64,000 bases of DNA from the NCBI GenBank assembly GCA_017484125.1, contig JAFUTV010000012.1:1-64000 (forward strand), in the 5' to 3' direction. The DNA is from Bacilli bacterium (GTDB taxonomy: Bacteria; Bacillota_I; Bacilli_A; RF39; UBA660). Shown here piece after piece: positions 1 to 7,909 of this stretch (within the stretch, counting starts at the first letter, position 1; each line of letters begins with the position of its first letter). The notes beneath the pieces are model-generated. The model saw nothing but the letters and a program-made list of their open reading frames with translations. It did no database searches and had not been told where the DNA came from. Made by a program: the position numbers and the translations under genes.

Positions 1-81
1 TGGATATTATTTTATAACACAACTAGATTAAAGTCAAAAGTTAAGAAAAAGAGAAAAAATTACACAAAAAGAGAAAAATAA
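1..81 (+). CDS. C-terminal end of an upstream gene (partial)
   Basis: Frame 1 is open from the window edge to TAA at 79-81, giving 26 residues. It starts with a short hydrophobic stretch (WILFYN) and then becomes strongly basic with many Lys and Arg. This is what the cytoplasmic tail after a last membrane segment looks like, for example in an anchored surface or membrane protein. The family cannot be named from so little. The stop codon lies inside the hairpin of the terminator at 66-94, which supports a real gene end rather than a chance open frame. Confidence 0.45.
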   Translation, partial: WILFYNTTRLKSKVKKKRKNYTKREK

Positions 82-94
82 CTTTTCTCTTTTT
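66..94 (+). terminator. Intrinsic terminator of the upstream gene
   Basis: A perfect 12-bp inverted repeat (66-77 with 83-94) with a 5-nt loop; the right arm runs into T residues. It overlaps the stop codon at 79-81. It lies only about 30 bp before the first usable start of the next gene, leaving almost no room for a separate promoter. Confidence 0.7.
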
Positions 95-125
95 AATAAA
101 CTCGCGTTTTTTTGATGTCTCCTAT

Positions 126-2456
126 TTGGGGTTCACATCATTTGTAACATTATTTTTATTTATGGTTGTTGGGTATCAAAATGTTTATGCTGCACAACTT
201 GGTGATATTAAGGATGTTAAAGTAAAAAATTATGAAACGAATAAGGAAGAAACCATTTCTGTTCGTTTTAAAAATAACTTACCATATGTTAAACTTGAGG
301 ATATATATAGCATAATTTCCCCTGGAAATGTCGATGTTAACAAAAAATCAGATGGCATATTTGAAATTGTTACTTCAAAAGGTAAGGCTGTATTAAATAC
401 AATTGATGATTCTTTATATTCTGATAATTATGGAGATTTTGTTGAATTACCAGAATCAGAATCAGAAAGTCCAATATTTATTAATGATTATAAAACTGAA
501 ATTATTGGTAAATTAAGTTCAAGAACAATTAATTTTAAAAAATATAAAATTGATATTATTGAATATGAAAATATGGCATATTTTCCTGTTAATGTAGCTC
601 TAGATTTATTTTTAACACCTGGATATTTTGATGGAAAAATAATTAATGTATATGATCATACATCTACAGTTAATATGCTTGAAAATTTTGAGGATTACGA
701 TAAAATACTTAGCAAGTTCTTCTTAAATGATAAACGTACTATGGAAAATATTGATATATTCTATAATGAATTTTGCTTTTTGTTTGATTATTACTATGGA
801 TATCCAGATCGTAGTATACTTGGTACTTCGATAAAAAATAAGGGATTAGATTATACCTTGGAAAACTATGATAAAAATACTAAACAAATTAAGAAATGGC
901 TATTATCAGCAGATATTAATGATTATTATTTAGGTTTATGTGCTTTAGGTTCATATCTATTTGATGGAGGACATACAGAACTAACTATTGTTATTCAACA
1001 ACATATAGGATATTTAAATTCAATGAAATTAGATAAAAAAATTAGTTATATTGAGCAATTTAGTAAACGTAACAAAACTGAATATAATCAAATGAATAAT
1101 GATATGGAAATTTCTGATAATAGAGAAAAAATATTAAATAACGAAAATTACGTTGAAAAAGGAGATACTGCACTATATATATTTGATTCATTTAATTATG
1201 ATAGTGATGGTTGGAAAAATTACTATAAAAACAAAGGAGAATATCCAAAAGATACATTAGGTGGAATATTAAATGCTTTAGATACTGCAAGTAAAAATAA
1301 AAATATTAAATACTTTGTGTTTGATGTATCTAAAAATGGCGGCGGATTAGGTGTAATTGCTTCAATAATAATGGATTTTTTAGGATATGACAATAAGTTA
1401 CAATATAAAAACACTTTAAATGATTTGATTGAACAAAATATTATAGATACAGATATAAATTTTGATGGAGTATATGACGAAAAAGATAAGATTAGTAAAT
1501 ATAACTTCCAATATGGAGTTATTACTTCAAATTTAACTTTTTCTACTGCAAATATGTTTGCTTCGTTTGCCAAAGAAAATAATTTTATGATTTTGGGTGA
1601 ACAATCTGGTGGTGGAGCGTGTTCTTTATCACTATTATTTACAAATGAATCTTTATTATATTCAATGTCTTCAACAAAATGTATTGTAAATAATGAGGGA
1701 AAATCAATAGATAATGGTATTCCAGTTGATAAAAATATAGTTGGTAAAAAGGAATCTTTTGGTTCAGAAACAAATGATTATTCTAAATATTACGATTTAA
1801 AATATTTGAGCTCATTACTAAATGAATTTTATAAATATAATATTAATGTTAAAGAATTAAATGATAATGTATTTGAATCAAATCTTATTAGTAAAAGTGA
1901 AGATATTATCGATTTAATACCAATTTCTTCTGAGGAACAAAAAATAATTCATAATGGAAATGATATATCAGTATTTATTGAAGTAAAAGATATTAGTAAT
2001 GACATTTCAATGAAAGAAAAGAGCTTAATTGAAAATTCATTGGAAGATAATTTAAAAATCAAATCATATCTTGATATAAACTTATTTAAACAAATTGATG
2101 GGAAAAGTAAAGTAAGAATTAAAGAATTAAATGGAAAAATAAAAATATCCTTGAAACTTCCTGAAGATTTGAAAAAGTCAAATATATCATTTAACATTAT
2201 TAGTGTTCATTATGGAAATATCTCAAAAATAATTCCAAAAGTATATGAAGATAATTTAGTCTTTGAAAGTGATAAATTTTCTACTTATGCTTTAGCTTAT
2301 ACTTATAAACAAGAAACAAATATTGATGATAATAATAATCAACAAAAAAGTCCAAAAACTGGTGATAATATTTACTTTTATATCTCAATACTTTTGGTTA
2401 GTTTAGTTGGTATTGTCGCAGTTGGAATTATTATTTCAAAATTAAAAGTTAAATAA
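126..2456 (+). CDS. Sortase-anchored S41-family peptidase-like surface protein
   Basis: The 776-residue reading frame starts at TTG 126. It has a hydrophobic export segment ending near residue 22 (VYAAQ), then a region resembling the copper-amine-oxidase N-terminal-like (stalk) domain at about 35-160. An S41 (tail-specific/tricorn type) peptidase domain lies at about 340-560. Ser473 in FSTANMF fits the nucleophile and GEQSGGGA fits the following glycine-rich loop; there is no Lys at the CtpA-type dyad position, so it is closer to the S41B type. The C-terminus has SPKTG (742-746), a hydrophobic helix and a basic tail, a sortase signal in which Ser replaces Leu of LPxTG. The start is doubtful: no ATG and no clear ribosome site, and the signal peptide lacks its usual basic start. 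ATG 162 is the only early in-frame ATG. The substrate is unknown. Confidence 0.75.
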   Translation: MGFTSFVTLFLFMVVGYQNVYAAQLGDIKDVKVKNYETNKEETISVRFKNNLPYVKLEDIYSIISPGNVDVNKKSDGIFEIVTSKGKAVLNTIDDSLYSDNYGDFVELPESESESPIFINDYKTEIIGKLSSRTINFKKYKIDIIEYENMAYFPVNVALDLFLTPGYFDGKIINVYDHTSTVNMLENFEDYDKILSKFFLNDKRTMENIDIFYNEFCFLFDYYYGYPDRSILGTSIKNKGLDYTLENYDKNTKQIKKWLLSADINDYYLGLCALGSYLFDGGHTELTIVIQQHIGYLNSMKLDKKISYIEQFSKRNKTEYNQMNNDMEISDNREKILNNENYVEKGDTALYIFDSFNYDSDGWKNYYKNKGEYPKDTLGGILNALDTASKNKNIKYFVFDVSKNGGGLGVIASIIMDFLGYDNKLQYKNTLNDLIEQNIIDTDINFDGVYDEKDKISKYNFQYGVITSNLTFSTANMFASFAKENNFMILGEQSGGGACSLSLLFTNESLLYSMSSTKCIVNNEGKSIDNGIPVDKNIVGKKESFGSETNDYSKYYDLKYLSSLLNEFYKYNINVKELNDNVFESNLISKSEDIIDLIPISSEEQKIIHNGNDISVFIEVKDISNDISMKEKSLIENSLEDNLKIKSYLDINLFKQIDGKSKVRIKELNGKIKISLKLPEDLKKSNISFNIISVHYGNISKIIPKVYEDNLVFESDKFSTYALAYTYKQETNIDDNNNQQKSPKTGDNIYFYISILLVSLVGIVAVGIIISKLKVK

Positions 2457-2477
2457 ATATAGATTGAGGAATTTATG

Positions 2478-2951
2478 ATGAAAAAAGTATATATAGTATT
2501 TATGTTATTATTTAGTTTGTCATTATTTGGATGTGGTAAAGAATATTATGGTGTATTAGAATTAGAATTAAAAGATGATTCTATACCATCATCTACTTAT
2601 AATATTAAATTGGATTTTGATAAAGGAAGTTTATATACTAAATTAGTAAGAAACTGTAGTACGATTGAATGTAATAATAATGCTAGTGAAAAAAATATTA
2701 CGATTACACATGAAGAAATGCAAAAAGTATGGAATATTACAAAAAGAGATGATTATGAGGATAAAAAGAGTTATTTAATTAAAGCACTACAAAATTTATC
2801 TGAAGATAGTAAAGTAATGGCAAATAAAAAAGATTACGAAGATTATTGGAATGACATATATTTAGAAAACGATTTAAATAGCGATAGTGTAGTAACCTAT
2901 AGGGAATTTGCTAATCATTGGTTAGATGTATTACTTAAAGATAATAAATAG
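2478..2951 (+). CDS. Small lipoprotein with a C-terminal EF-hand-like loop
   Basis: A 157-residue protein with a type II signal peptide: MKK, a hydrophobic core, then lipobox LFGC, so the mature protein should be lipid-anchored outside. The remainder is acidic and matches no family I recognise. Near the C-terminus DLNSDSVVTYREF fits the EF-hand loop pattern, with Asp, Asn and Asp at positions 1, 3 and 5, a hydrophobic residue at 8 and Glu at 12, which suggests calcium binding by one unpaired loop. ATG 2478 is preferred over ATG 2475 because GAGGA at 2466-2470 is then 7 nt away. It follows the S41 protein by 21 bp and ends in a terminator, so the two are probably co-transcribed and may work on the same surface. 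Confidence 0.75.
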   Translation: MKKVYIVFMLLFSLSLFGCGKEYYGVLELELKDDSIPSSTYNIKLDFDKGSLYTKLVRNCSTIECNNNASEKNITITHEEMQKVWNITKRDDYEDKKSYLIKALQNLSEDSKVMANKKDYEDYWNDIYLENDLNSDSVVTYREFANHWLDVLLKDNK

Positions 2952-2972
2952 TCAATTATTTGACTATTTATT
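2943..2972. terminator. Bidirectional terminator between convergent genes
   Basis: A 13-bp perfect inverted repeat (2943-2955 with 2960-2972) flanked by A and T runs. It contains the stop codons of both the lipoprotein gene (TAG 2949-2951) and the convergent HTH gene (stop at 2964-2966), so it can serve both strands. Confidence 0.85.
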
Positions 2973-3329
2973 TTTTTTAAATAATTTAAATAAAAAGAAT
3001 CTATTTTTGGCTTTAATGTTATTTTCTCTTAAAACTTTGCATATAAATGGATAACTATACTTATTAAAAGTTTTATAAAAATCTTTATAATTTTTATAAT
3101 CTCTTTTTGTAAACATTGTAACAATTGCCTTTTTTATATTTTCGTCTACATAATTATGTGGCTTTTTGTTTTTATTACCATGTTCTACACTTATATTATT
3201 ATTCTTTATTTCTTTATTTAATCTAATTAATGATTTTTCGTGATATCCAGTTATCTGCGCTAGTTCTTTAAAAGTGCAATCTTTGGTCATCAGCAAATCA
3301 ATTACTTCTTTTTTACTTAACTTTTTCAT
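2964..3329 (-). CDS. HTH protein resembling the N-terminal part of an ISNCY/IS481-like transposase
   Basis: A 121-residue basic protein. The N-terminal half has a helix-turn-helix pattern (FKELAQITGYHEKSLIRL) like the DNA-binding start of ISNCY/IS481-type transposases. The second half keeps the pattern of their linker helix before the catalytic domain (about 70-115, ending FICKVLRENNI). No DDE domain follows; the frame stops in a terminator. It is therefore an amputated transposase or a domesticated DNA-binding protein. The start chosen is the ATG at 3329, because a good promoter lies so close upstream that the further in-frame ATG at 3356 would precede the -10 box. No Shine-Dalgarno is present. 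It is the only minus-strand gene in this block. Confidence 0.6.
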   Translation of the reverse strand: MKKLSKKEVIDLLMTKDCTFKELAQITGYHEKSLIRLNKEIKNNNISVEHGNKNKKPHNYVDENIKKAIVTMFTKRDYKNYKDFYKTFNKYSYPFICKVLRENNIKAKNRFFLFKLFKKNK

Positions 3330-3336
3330 GAGTGCT

Positions 3337-3364
3337 ATTATACCACAAGGTAACATAATTGCAA
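3337..3364 (-). promoter_or_regulatory. Sigma-A promoter of the HTH gene, leaderless layout
   Basis: Read on the minus strand: TTGCAA (3364-3359), a 16-bp spacer, then consensus TATAAT (3342-3337). Only 7 nt (AGCACTC) separate the -10 box from ATG 3329, so transcription should start at or within a base of the start codon. That predicts an mRNA with no leader. Confidence 0.6.
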
Positions 3365-3451
3365 ATAATTTCTAATTATTCATAATTTATATTTTTTTAT
3401 CTATTTATATGTTATAATTTTAATAGATAGTAGCATTAGGAGGTTTTGAGG

Positions 3452-3550
3452 ATGTCATATTTTAAATTTATACATGAAGTTATCTTTTATGTAAAAAAAA
3501 TAATAAATACAAAATTCGAAGAGCAGAAGGTGTTTTTATGGAACTATTAA
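3452..3550 (+). CDS. Short upstream ORF overlapping the next gene
   Basis: A 32-codon frame with the best ribosome site in this block (AGGAGG just upstream) and a TATAAT box at 3413-3418 about 40 nt before the start. The peptide is mostly hydrophobic and basic (MSYFKFIHEVIFYVKK at the start). Its last codons overlap the ATG of the following gene at 3538 by 13 nt in another frame. Ribosomes ending here would be well placed to restart at 3538, so translational coupling or a leader peptide is likely. It has no homology I can recognise. Confidence 0.5.
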   Translation: MSYFKFIHEVIFYVKKIINTKFEEQKVFLWNY

Positions 3551-3999
3551 TAAAAGAAGGAAAGATAATTGACACTAATGATGAGCCAAAATTATTTTTT
3601 AATATTACAAGAGAAGATATAGAAGAAAAATTTATTTATTCCAAAGATAGAGTATTATCCTTTATAGATGGATATGAAGTAGAAAAATATCCTAATGATA
3701 CCAATTTAGATATATATTATCTATATTATTTTATTGATAATCCATCAAAGGTTAAGGAAGAAGTAGATAGTTTACTATCAAATTCTAAAGTTGATTTTCA
3801 TAATAATTCAATATTTTGGGATGTTTTAAATAATTTTATTATTGTAATTGGAAAAGAAAATTTAAAAGCTTTACTTTATGAATTGGAAATATCTAGATGG
3901 AAAATGATTGATTTTAATAAAATGTCTGAAGAAAATAAAAAAACATATATTAATGCATCTTGTTCAAATGTTTACAAAAGAGTACTTAATATTGATTGA
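3538..3999 (+). CDS. Unrecognised 153-residue protein
   Basis: An acidic, soluble-looking protein with no signal peptide or membrane segment and no motif I can place. It has alternating charged helices and an aromatic-rich stretch (YYLYYFIDNP) near residue 65. A weak ribosome site (GAAGGTG) lies upstream, inside the 32-codon ORF that overlaps its start, so its translation is probably coupled to that ORF. It ends in TGA 34 bp before the Xre-like membrane regulator, which probably shares the transcript. The function is unknown; a small adaptor or defence-type accessory gene would fit the neighbourhood, but nothing proves it. Confidence 0.65.
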   Translation: MELLIKEGKIIDTNDEPKLFFNITREDIEEKFIYSKDRVLSFIDGYEVEKYPNDTNLDIYYLYYFIDNPSKVKEEVDSLLSNSKVDFHNNSIFWDVLNNFIIVIGKENLKALLYELEISRWKMIDFNKMSEENKKTYINASCSNVYKRVLNID

Positions 4000-4041
4000 T
4001 TTTTTTATAATTCTTTACTAGAATATTGATAGGTGATATAT

Positions 4042-4584
4042 GTGAAAGACAATTTAGGCTCTATAATAAGAAAAACAAGATTAGAAAAAAATTTAACCAA
4101 AGACGAATTAGCAAATATATTAGATGTCAGTGTATCAACTATTACAAAATGGGAAAAGAATATTAGTATTCCTAGTTTTAGCAACTTAGTATTAATAACT
4201 AAGGAACTGGACTTATCATTTGATAAAATAATATTGGGTCATGAGATAAATAAAAAAAATAAGAAACAATCAGAAGAAGAACTAAAAAAAGTGCTAAAGG
4301 AAAATATTAGGTATAAGAATATTTTTAATGTATTTACAGGTATTTTTGTTTGCATTTGCTTGTTTTTTATGGCAGCAACACTTTATAAATATAAATTATT
4401 GAGTTTAGATGCTAACTATATATTTTTATTAGTTGTATTTATGGTTAGTTTTGCAGCCTTTACTGAAATTTTGGAAAAAGCAAATTTACTAGAAGAAAGA
4501 AATAAATATAAAAAATATTTTTTGCTATTAGCAGGTGCTTTTATACTTGTAATAGCTGGATTCCTTATTGTAGTTGTTAAATAA
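4042..4584 (+). CDS. Xre-family HTH regulator with C-terminal membrane helices
   Basis: A 180-residue protein. Residues about 3-60 are a Cro/C1-type HTH (LGSIIRKTRLEKNLTKDELA, then VSTITKWEKNISIPS). A charged linker follows, then three hydrophobic segments at about 98-118, 125-145 and 158-179. Membrane-tethered Xre proteins of this layout are common in Firmicutes and are thought to sense envelope or small-molecule signals; the signal here is unknown. GTG 4042 is preferred as start because AGGTGA at 4031-4036 then sits 5 nt upstream; a GTG at 4033 would lie inside that ribosome site. A strong terminator follows. Confidence 0.8.
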   Translation: MKDNLGSIIRKTRLEKNLTKDELANILDVSVSTITKWEKNISIPSFSNLVLITKELDLSFDKIILGHEINKKNKKQSEEELKKVLKENIRYKNIFNVFTGIFVCICLFFMAATLYKYKLLSLDANYIFLLVVFMVSFAAFTEILEKANLLEERNKYKKYFLLLAGAFILVIAGFLIVVVK

Positions 4585-4588
4585 TATT

Positions 4589-4620
4589 AAAAAATATTCA
4601 ATAATTATTGAATATTTTTT
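4589..4620 (+). terminator. Intrinsic terminator after the Xre-like gene
   Basis: A 14-bp perfect inverted repeat (4589-4602 with 4607-4620), loop AATT, ending in six T. It separates the Xre-like gene from the kinase-like gene, which has its own TATAAT at about 4629-4634. Confidence 0.85.
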
Positions 4621-4659
4621 AAATTGAGTTATAATATTTCATCAAGAAAGAAGAGATGA

Positions 4660-5547
4660 ATGATGAAATACAAAGAGGGAATTTTATTAAGTCCTGTTAC
4701 AAAAGAAGATATTAAAAGAAATTATAAGTTTGTTGGATCTGGTGTAGATGGTTCTGTTTATAGAGTTAATAAAGATTTTGTATATAAATTTTATAATGAA
4801 AATAGTGATAGAATAACTGCCTTTGAAAACGGAGTGTATGATGAAGATGGTGTAAATGTTGCTGATTATAAAAACTTAAGAGATAAAGGAAAAAGAGTTG
4901 ATAATAGAGCATTAAAGTATATAGATGAAGATGGTGTTATTTTAGCTAGAGAAGAAGCCATAATTAAAGCTATGGAAAAGCAAAAATATGTAAAAAATAC
5001 TCAATTACCAATTGATATTATTTATGTTAATTATAGAGTTGCAGGATGTGTATATAAATACTATCCAAATAAGTTAGGAATATATTCTGCAGCATATTTA
5101 CCTCTAAGTATTCGTTTAAAAATATGTAAAAGGTTACTTGAAAAAGTAAAAGAATTAGTAGATAATAATATTTATCCTATAGCACTTGCTCAAGTAGACC
5201 ATTTATTCCCAATATCAAAGAAAAATGCTAATGTTTTACTTGGTGTTGATTTAGAACCTCAAATAATTGATTTAGATGGTATTAGTACTATATATTCTGA
5301 TAAACATTCTGATACTAACCTTAGAGTTGTTGAAACCAATTTAACCTTATTAATACTGGAAATAATTAGTAGATTAAAGATAAACTATAATGAAATTGAT
5401 GATTTTAATTATGAATCTTATGCACAAGAAATGATTAAAAATGGAATTCCAATGACAATAGTTGATGAATTTTTTGATTATTTTAGAGTAGATATTGATA
5501 GTTTAAATCATACAATTAGTTATATGCAAAGAAGCCTTCGTAAATAA
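4660..5547 (+). CDS. Protein-kinase-fold-like protein
   Basis: A 295-residue soluble protein. The N-terminus has a glycine-rich loop (G26-S-G-V-D-G31-S-V-Y) followed by a Lys in VYKFY at 43, as in protein-kinase-like phosphotransferases. A helix with Glu (AREEAIIKAME) could be the alpha-C helix. Further on, NVLL and then IIDLDG resemble the catalytic-loop Asn and the metal-binding Asp (DFG position). I do not see an HRD-type Asp five residues before the Asn, so it may be a divergent kinase or a pseudokinase. The substrate is unknown. It appears monocistronic, with a promoter directly upstream and a terminator overlapping the stop codon. Two adjacent ATGs (4660, 4663) are both possible starts. 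Confidence 0.65.
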   Translation: MMKYKEGILLSPVTKEDIKRNYKFVGSGVDGSVYRVNKDFVYKFYNENSDRITAFENGVYDEDGVNVADYKNLRDKGKRVDNRALKYIDEDGVILAREEAIIKAMEKQKYVKNTQLPIDIIYVNYRVAGCVYKYYPNKLGIYSAAYLPLSIRLKICKRLLEKVKELVDNNIYPIALAQVDHLFPISKKNANVLLGVDLEPQIIDLDGISTIYSDKHSDTNLRVVETNLTLLILEIISRLKINYNEIDDFNYESYAQEMIKNGIPMTIVDEFFDYFRVDIDSLNHTISYMQRSLRK

Positions 5548-5556
5548 AGACGAAGG
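5535..5556. terminator. Terminator between kinase-like gene and clpP
   Basis: CCTTCGT (5535-5541) pairs with ACGAAGG (5550-5556), followed by five T. The loop contains the stop codon of the kinase-like gene. It lies between convergent genes, but the T-run favours the + strand. Confidence 0.75.
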
Positions 5557-5559
5557 TTT

Positions 5560-6129
5560 TTATATTATTTTATCTATTAATCCATAATCTAATGCTTCTT
5601 TAGCATTTAAAAAATGGTCACATTCTGTATCTTTAATTACCTTTTTTAATGGTTGCTTAGTATTTTTAGAAAGTATTTTATTTATTTTGTCTTTAATTTT
5701 TATTATATGTTCTGCAGCAATTTTAATATCTGTTGCCTTTCCTTGTGCACCACCTAATGGTTGATGAATCATTATTTCACTATTTTGAAGTGAGTATCTT
5801 TTACCGATCGTTCCAGATGATAATAAGAATGCACCCATTGAAGCAGCCATTCCCACACATATTGTGCTCACATCGCTCTTTATATAATTAATTGTATCAT
5901 ATATTGCTAATCCCGAAGTTATTTCTCCACCGGGAGAATTAATATATATAGATATATCATTATGATTTATGCTATCTAAATAAAGTAATTCTGATACTAT
6001 AATATTAGCATTACTAGAATCAATTTCTCCAGATATAAATATTATTCTATCTTTTAATAACCTAGAATATAGATCATAAGCATATTCTTTATTACTTGTT
6101 TTTTCTATTATTGTAGGAATTATATTCAT
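5560..6129 (-). CDS. clpP: ATP-dependent Clp protease proteolytic subunit ClpP
   Basis: A 189-residue serine protease subunit that forms the double-heptamer chamber of the Clp machines and degrades unfolded or tagged cytosolic proteins handed over by ClpX/ClpC-type ATPases. The catalytic triad is visible: Ser97 in GMAASMGAF, His122 in MIHQPLGG and Asp171 in TECDHF, each within one residue of the Bacillus numbering. The oxyanion region SPGGEI is intact. The length is near that of the family, with a short N-terminal peptide. AGGTGATA lies just upstream as ribosome site. It stands alone on the minus strand, divergent from the uridine-kinase-like gene. I see no convincing CtsR operator in the 110-bp divergent region. 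Confidence 0.96.
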   Translation of the reverse strand: MNIIPTIIEKTSNKEYAYDLYSRLLKDRIIFISGEIDSSNANIIVSELLYLDSINHNDISIYINSPGGEITSGLAIYDTINYIKSDVSTICVGMAASMGAFLLSSGTIGKRYSLQNSEIMIHQPLGGAQGKATDIKIAAEHIIKIKDKINKILSKNTKQPLKKVIKDTECDHFLNAKEALDYGLIDKII

Positions 6130-6241
6130 ATAAAAGTATCACCTAATAAGTATTGTATACATTAATTTTATATATATACAAAATAATTATGACATATTTT
6201 GATATTTTTGCTATAATAATAAAAGAATAAGGGGATATGTG

Positions 6242-7909
6242 ATGAATGATTATATAGAAGTAACCTTAAATAATAAAAAAACTATAAATATTTTAAGAAA
6301 TACAACGATAAGACAAATAGCGCTTAATAATTTAGATGTATGTTCTGATAAAATTATTGGTGCTAAAATAAATAATGAAATCGTTGATTTTAATCGTGAA
6401 GTAATATCTAGTACCAATATTGATTTTTTTGATATAAATGATCTTGATGGTTATAAAATGAATCAAGCTGGACTAAAATTTGTTTTAGAAGTTGCTTTAA
6501 AAGAGAATTATCCTGAAGGCATTGAAGTTAATTATAATCACTCAATTGGTAATGGTATTCATATTACAATAGATAATTATGAATTTAAAGAAAATGATGT
6601 TATTAATTTAAAAAAATATATGGATGAAATAATAGCAAATGATGAAGAAATTAAAAGGCTTCATGTTGAATCTAAAGAAGCTGTTAATTATTATAGAAAG
6701 TTTAATATAAGAGAAAAAGCAAATAATATCCATAACATATCTAATAGAATAATAGTTTTATATAAATTAAGAAAATATTTTAATTATTTTTATAATGGTA
6801 TGCCTTTTTCTACTGGCTGTTTAAATGATTTTGAATTAGTTTATATTAAAGATAATGAACTTGCCCTAGTTTTACCTACTAATCATACATTTAATTTAGT
6901 GGAATATAAAAAATATAATAAAATAATAGATTGCTTTAAACATGATATGAACTTACTTCATGAGTATAAATTACCATATATTTGTGATATTAATGACTAT
7001 GTTTCTCGTGGTTATAGTAAAGAAGTTATTAGATTATGTGAGACGCATTTTGATAATGATATTCACGATGTAGCAATTAAGGCTATCGAAAAGAAAGCAA
7101 AATATGTTCTTATAGCCGGACCATCATCTTCTGGTAAAACAACTACTGCTAAAAAAATTGCATTAAACATAAAAGCTGCAGGATACGAGGTATTACTTAT
7201 TTCAACTGATGATTATTTTGTTGATAAAGAAAATAGTCCTAAAAATCCTGATGGAACTTATGATTTTGAATCAATTAAATGTGTTGATATACCCAAATTT
7301 AATCAAGATTTAAAAGATATAGTTGCTGGAAATGAAGTAGTTCTTCCTACATATAACTTTAAAACTGGCAAAAGAGAATATATTAATAAACCTATAAAAC
7401 TTGGAGAAAAAGCAATAATATTAATTGAAGGAATACATTGTTTAAATGATGAATTAACTAAATATATAGATAATGATTTAAAATATAAAGTATATTTAAG
7501 TCCATTTATTCCGGTTAAAATAGATAGACATAATTATTTATCAACAACCGATTTAAGACTCATAAGAAGAATGATAAGGGATAATAATAATAGAGGAACA
7601 TCAATTTCACAAACAATTGAACAATGGAAAAGTGTAAGAAATGGTGAAGAAAAAAATATATTTCCATATATTGATAAAGCAGATATTATTATTAATACAT
7701 CTTTACCATATGAACTTGGAGTTTTAAAGGTGTTTGCTGAACCTTTATTATATTCTATTGACAATACATCTAAGTATTTAGAAGAAGCTATAAGATTAAT
7801 AAAATACTTTGAAAATATATATCCAATTCCATCGGAATATGTTGAAGAAGATTCTATATTAAGGGAATTTATTGGTGGTAGTGTATTTAAGAAAGAAGGA
7901 GATAAATAA
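6242..7909 (+). CDS. TGS-domain nucleoside (uridine) kinase-like protein
   Basis: A 555-residue protein of the Firmicutes type that joins a TGS domain (about 4-66), a threonyl-tRNA-synthetase editing-like middle region (about 70-260) and a C-terminal uridine/phosphoribulokinase-type P-loop kinase (about 285-480). The P-loop GPSSSGKT is at 294-301. STDDYF follows, and the substrate-binding arginines of the family are plausible at RLIRRMIRD. The expected reaction is phosphorylation of uridine or a similar nucleoside in pyrimidine salvage; the role of the TGS and editing-like part is not established. ATG 6242 is used because AAGGGG at 6229-6234 sits 7 nt upstream. The stop overlaps the gapA start by one base (TAATG), so the two are translationally coupled. 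Confidence 0.88.
   Translation: MNDYIEVTLNNKKTINILRNTTIRQIALNNLDVCSDKIIGAKINNEIVDFNREVISSTNIDFFDINDLDGYKMNQAGLKFVLEVALKENYPEGIEVNYNHSIGNGIHITIDNYEFKENDVINLKKYMDEIIANDEEIKRLHVESKEAVNYYRKFNIREKANNIHNISNRIIVLYKLRKYFNYFYNGMPFSTGCLNDFELVYIKDNELALVLPTNHTFNLVEYKKYNKIIDCFKHDMNLLHEYKLPYICDINDYVSRGYSKEVIRLCETHFDNDIHDVAIKAIEKKAKYVLIAGPSSSGKTTTAKKIALNIKAAGYEVLLISTDDYFVDKENSPKNPDGTYDFESIKCVDIPKFNQDLKDIVAGNEVVLPTYNFKTGKREYINKPIKLGEKAIILIEGIHCLNDELTKYIDNDLKYKVYLSPFIPVKIDRHNYLSTTDLRLIRRMIRDNNNRGTSISQTIEQWKSVRNGEEKNIFPYIDKADIIINTSLPYELGVLKVFAEPLLYSIDNTSKYLEEAIRLIKYFENIYPIPSEYVEEDSILREFIGGSVFKKEGDK

Noticed and set aside
1223-1573. Antisense open frames such as this one, and similar ones within fusA, eno, uvrB and asnB
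   Set aside because: Shadows of real genes, with no ribosome sites and hydrophobic low-complexity translations typical of AT-rich antisense frames.
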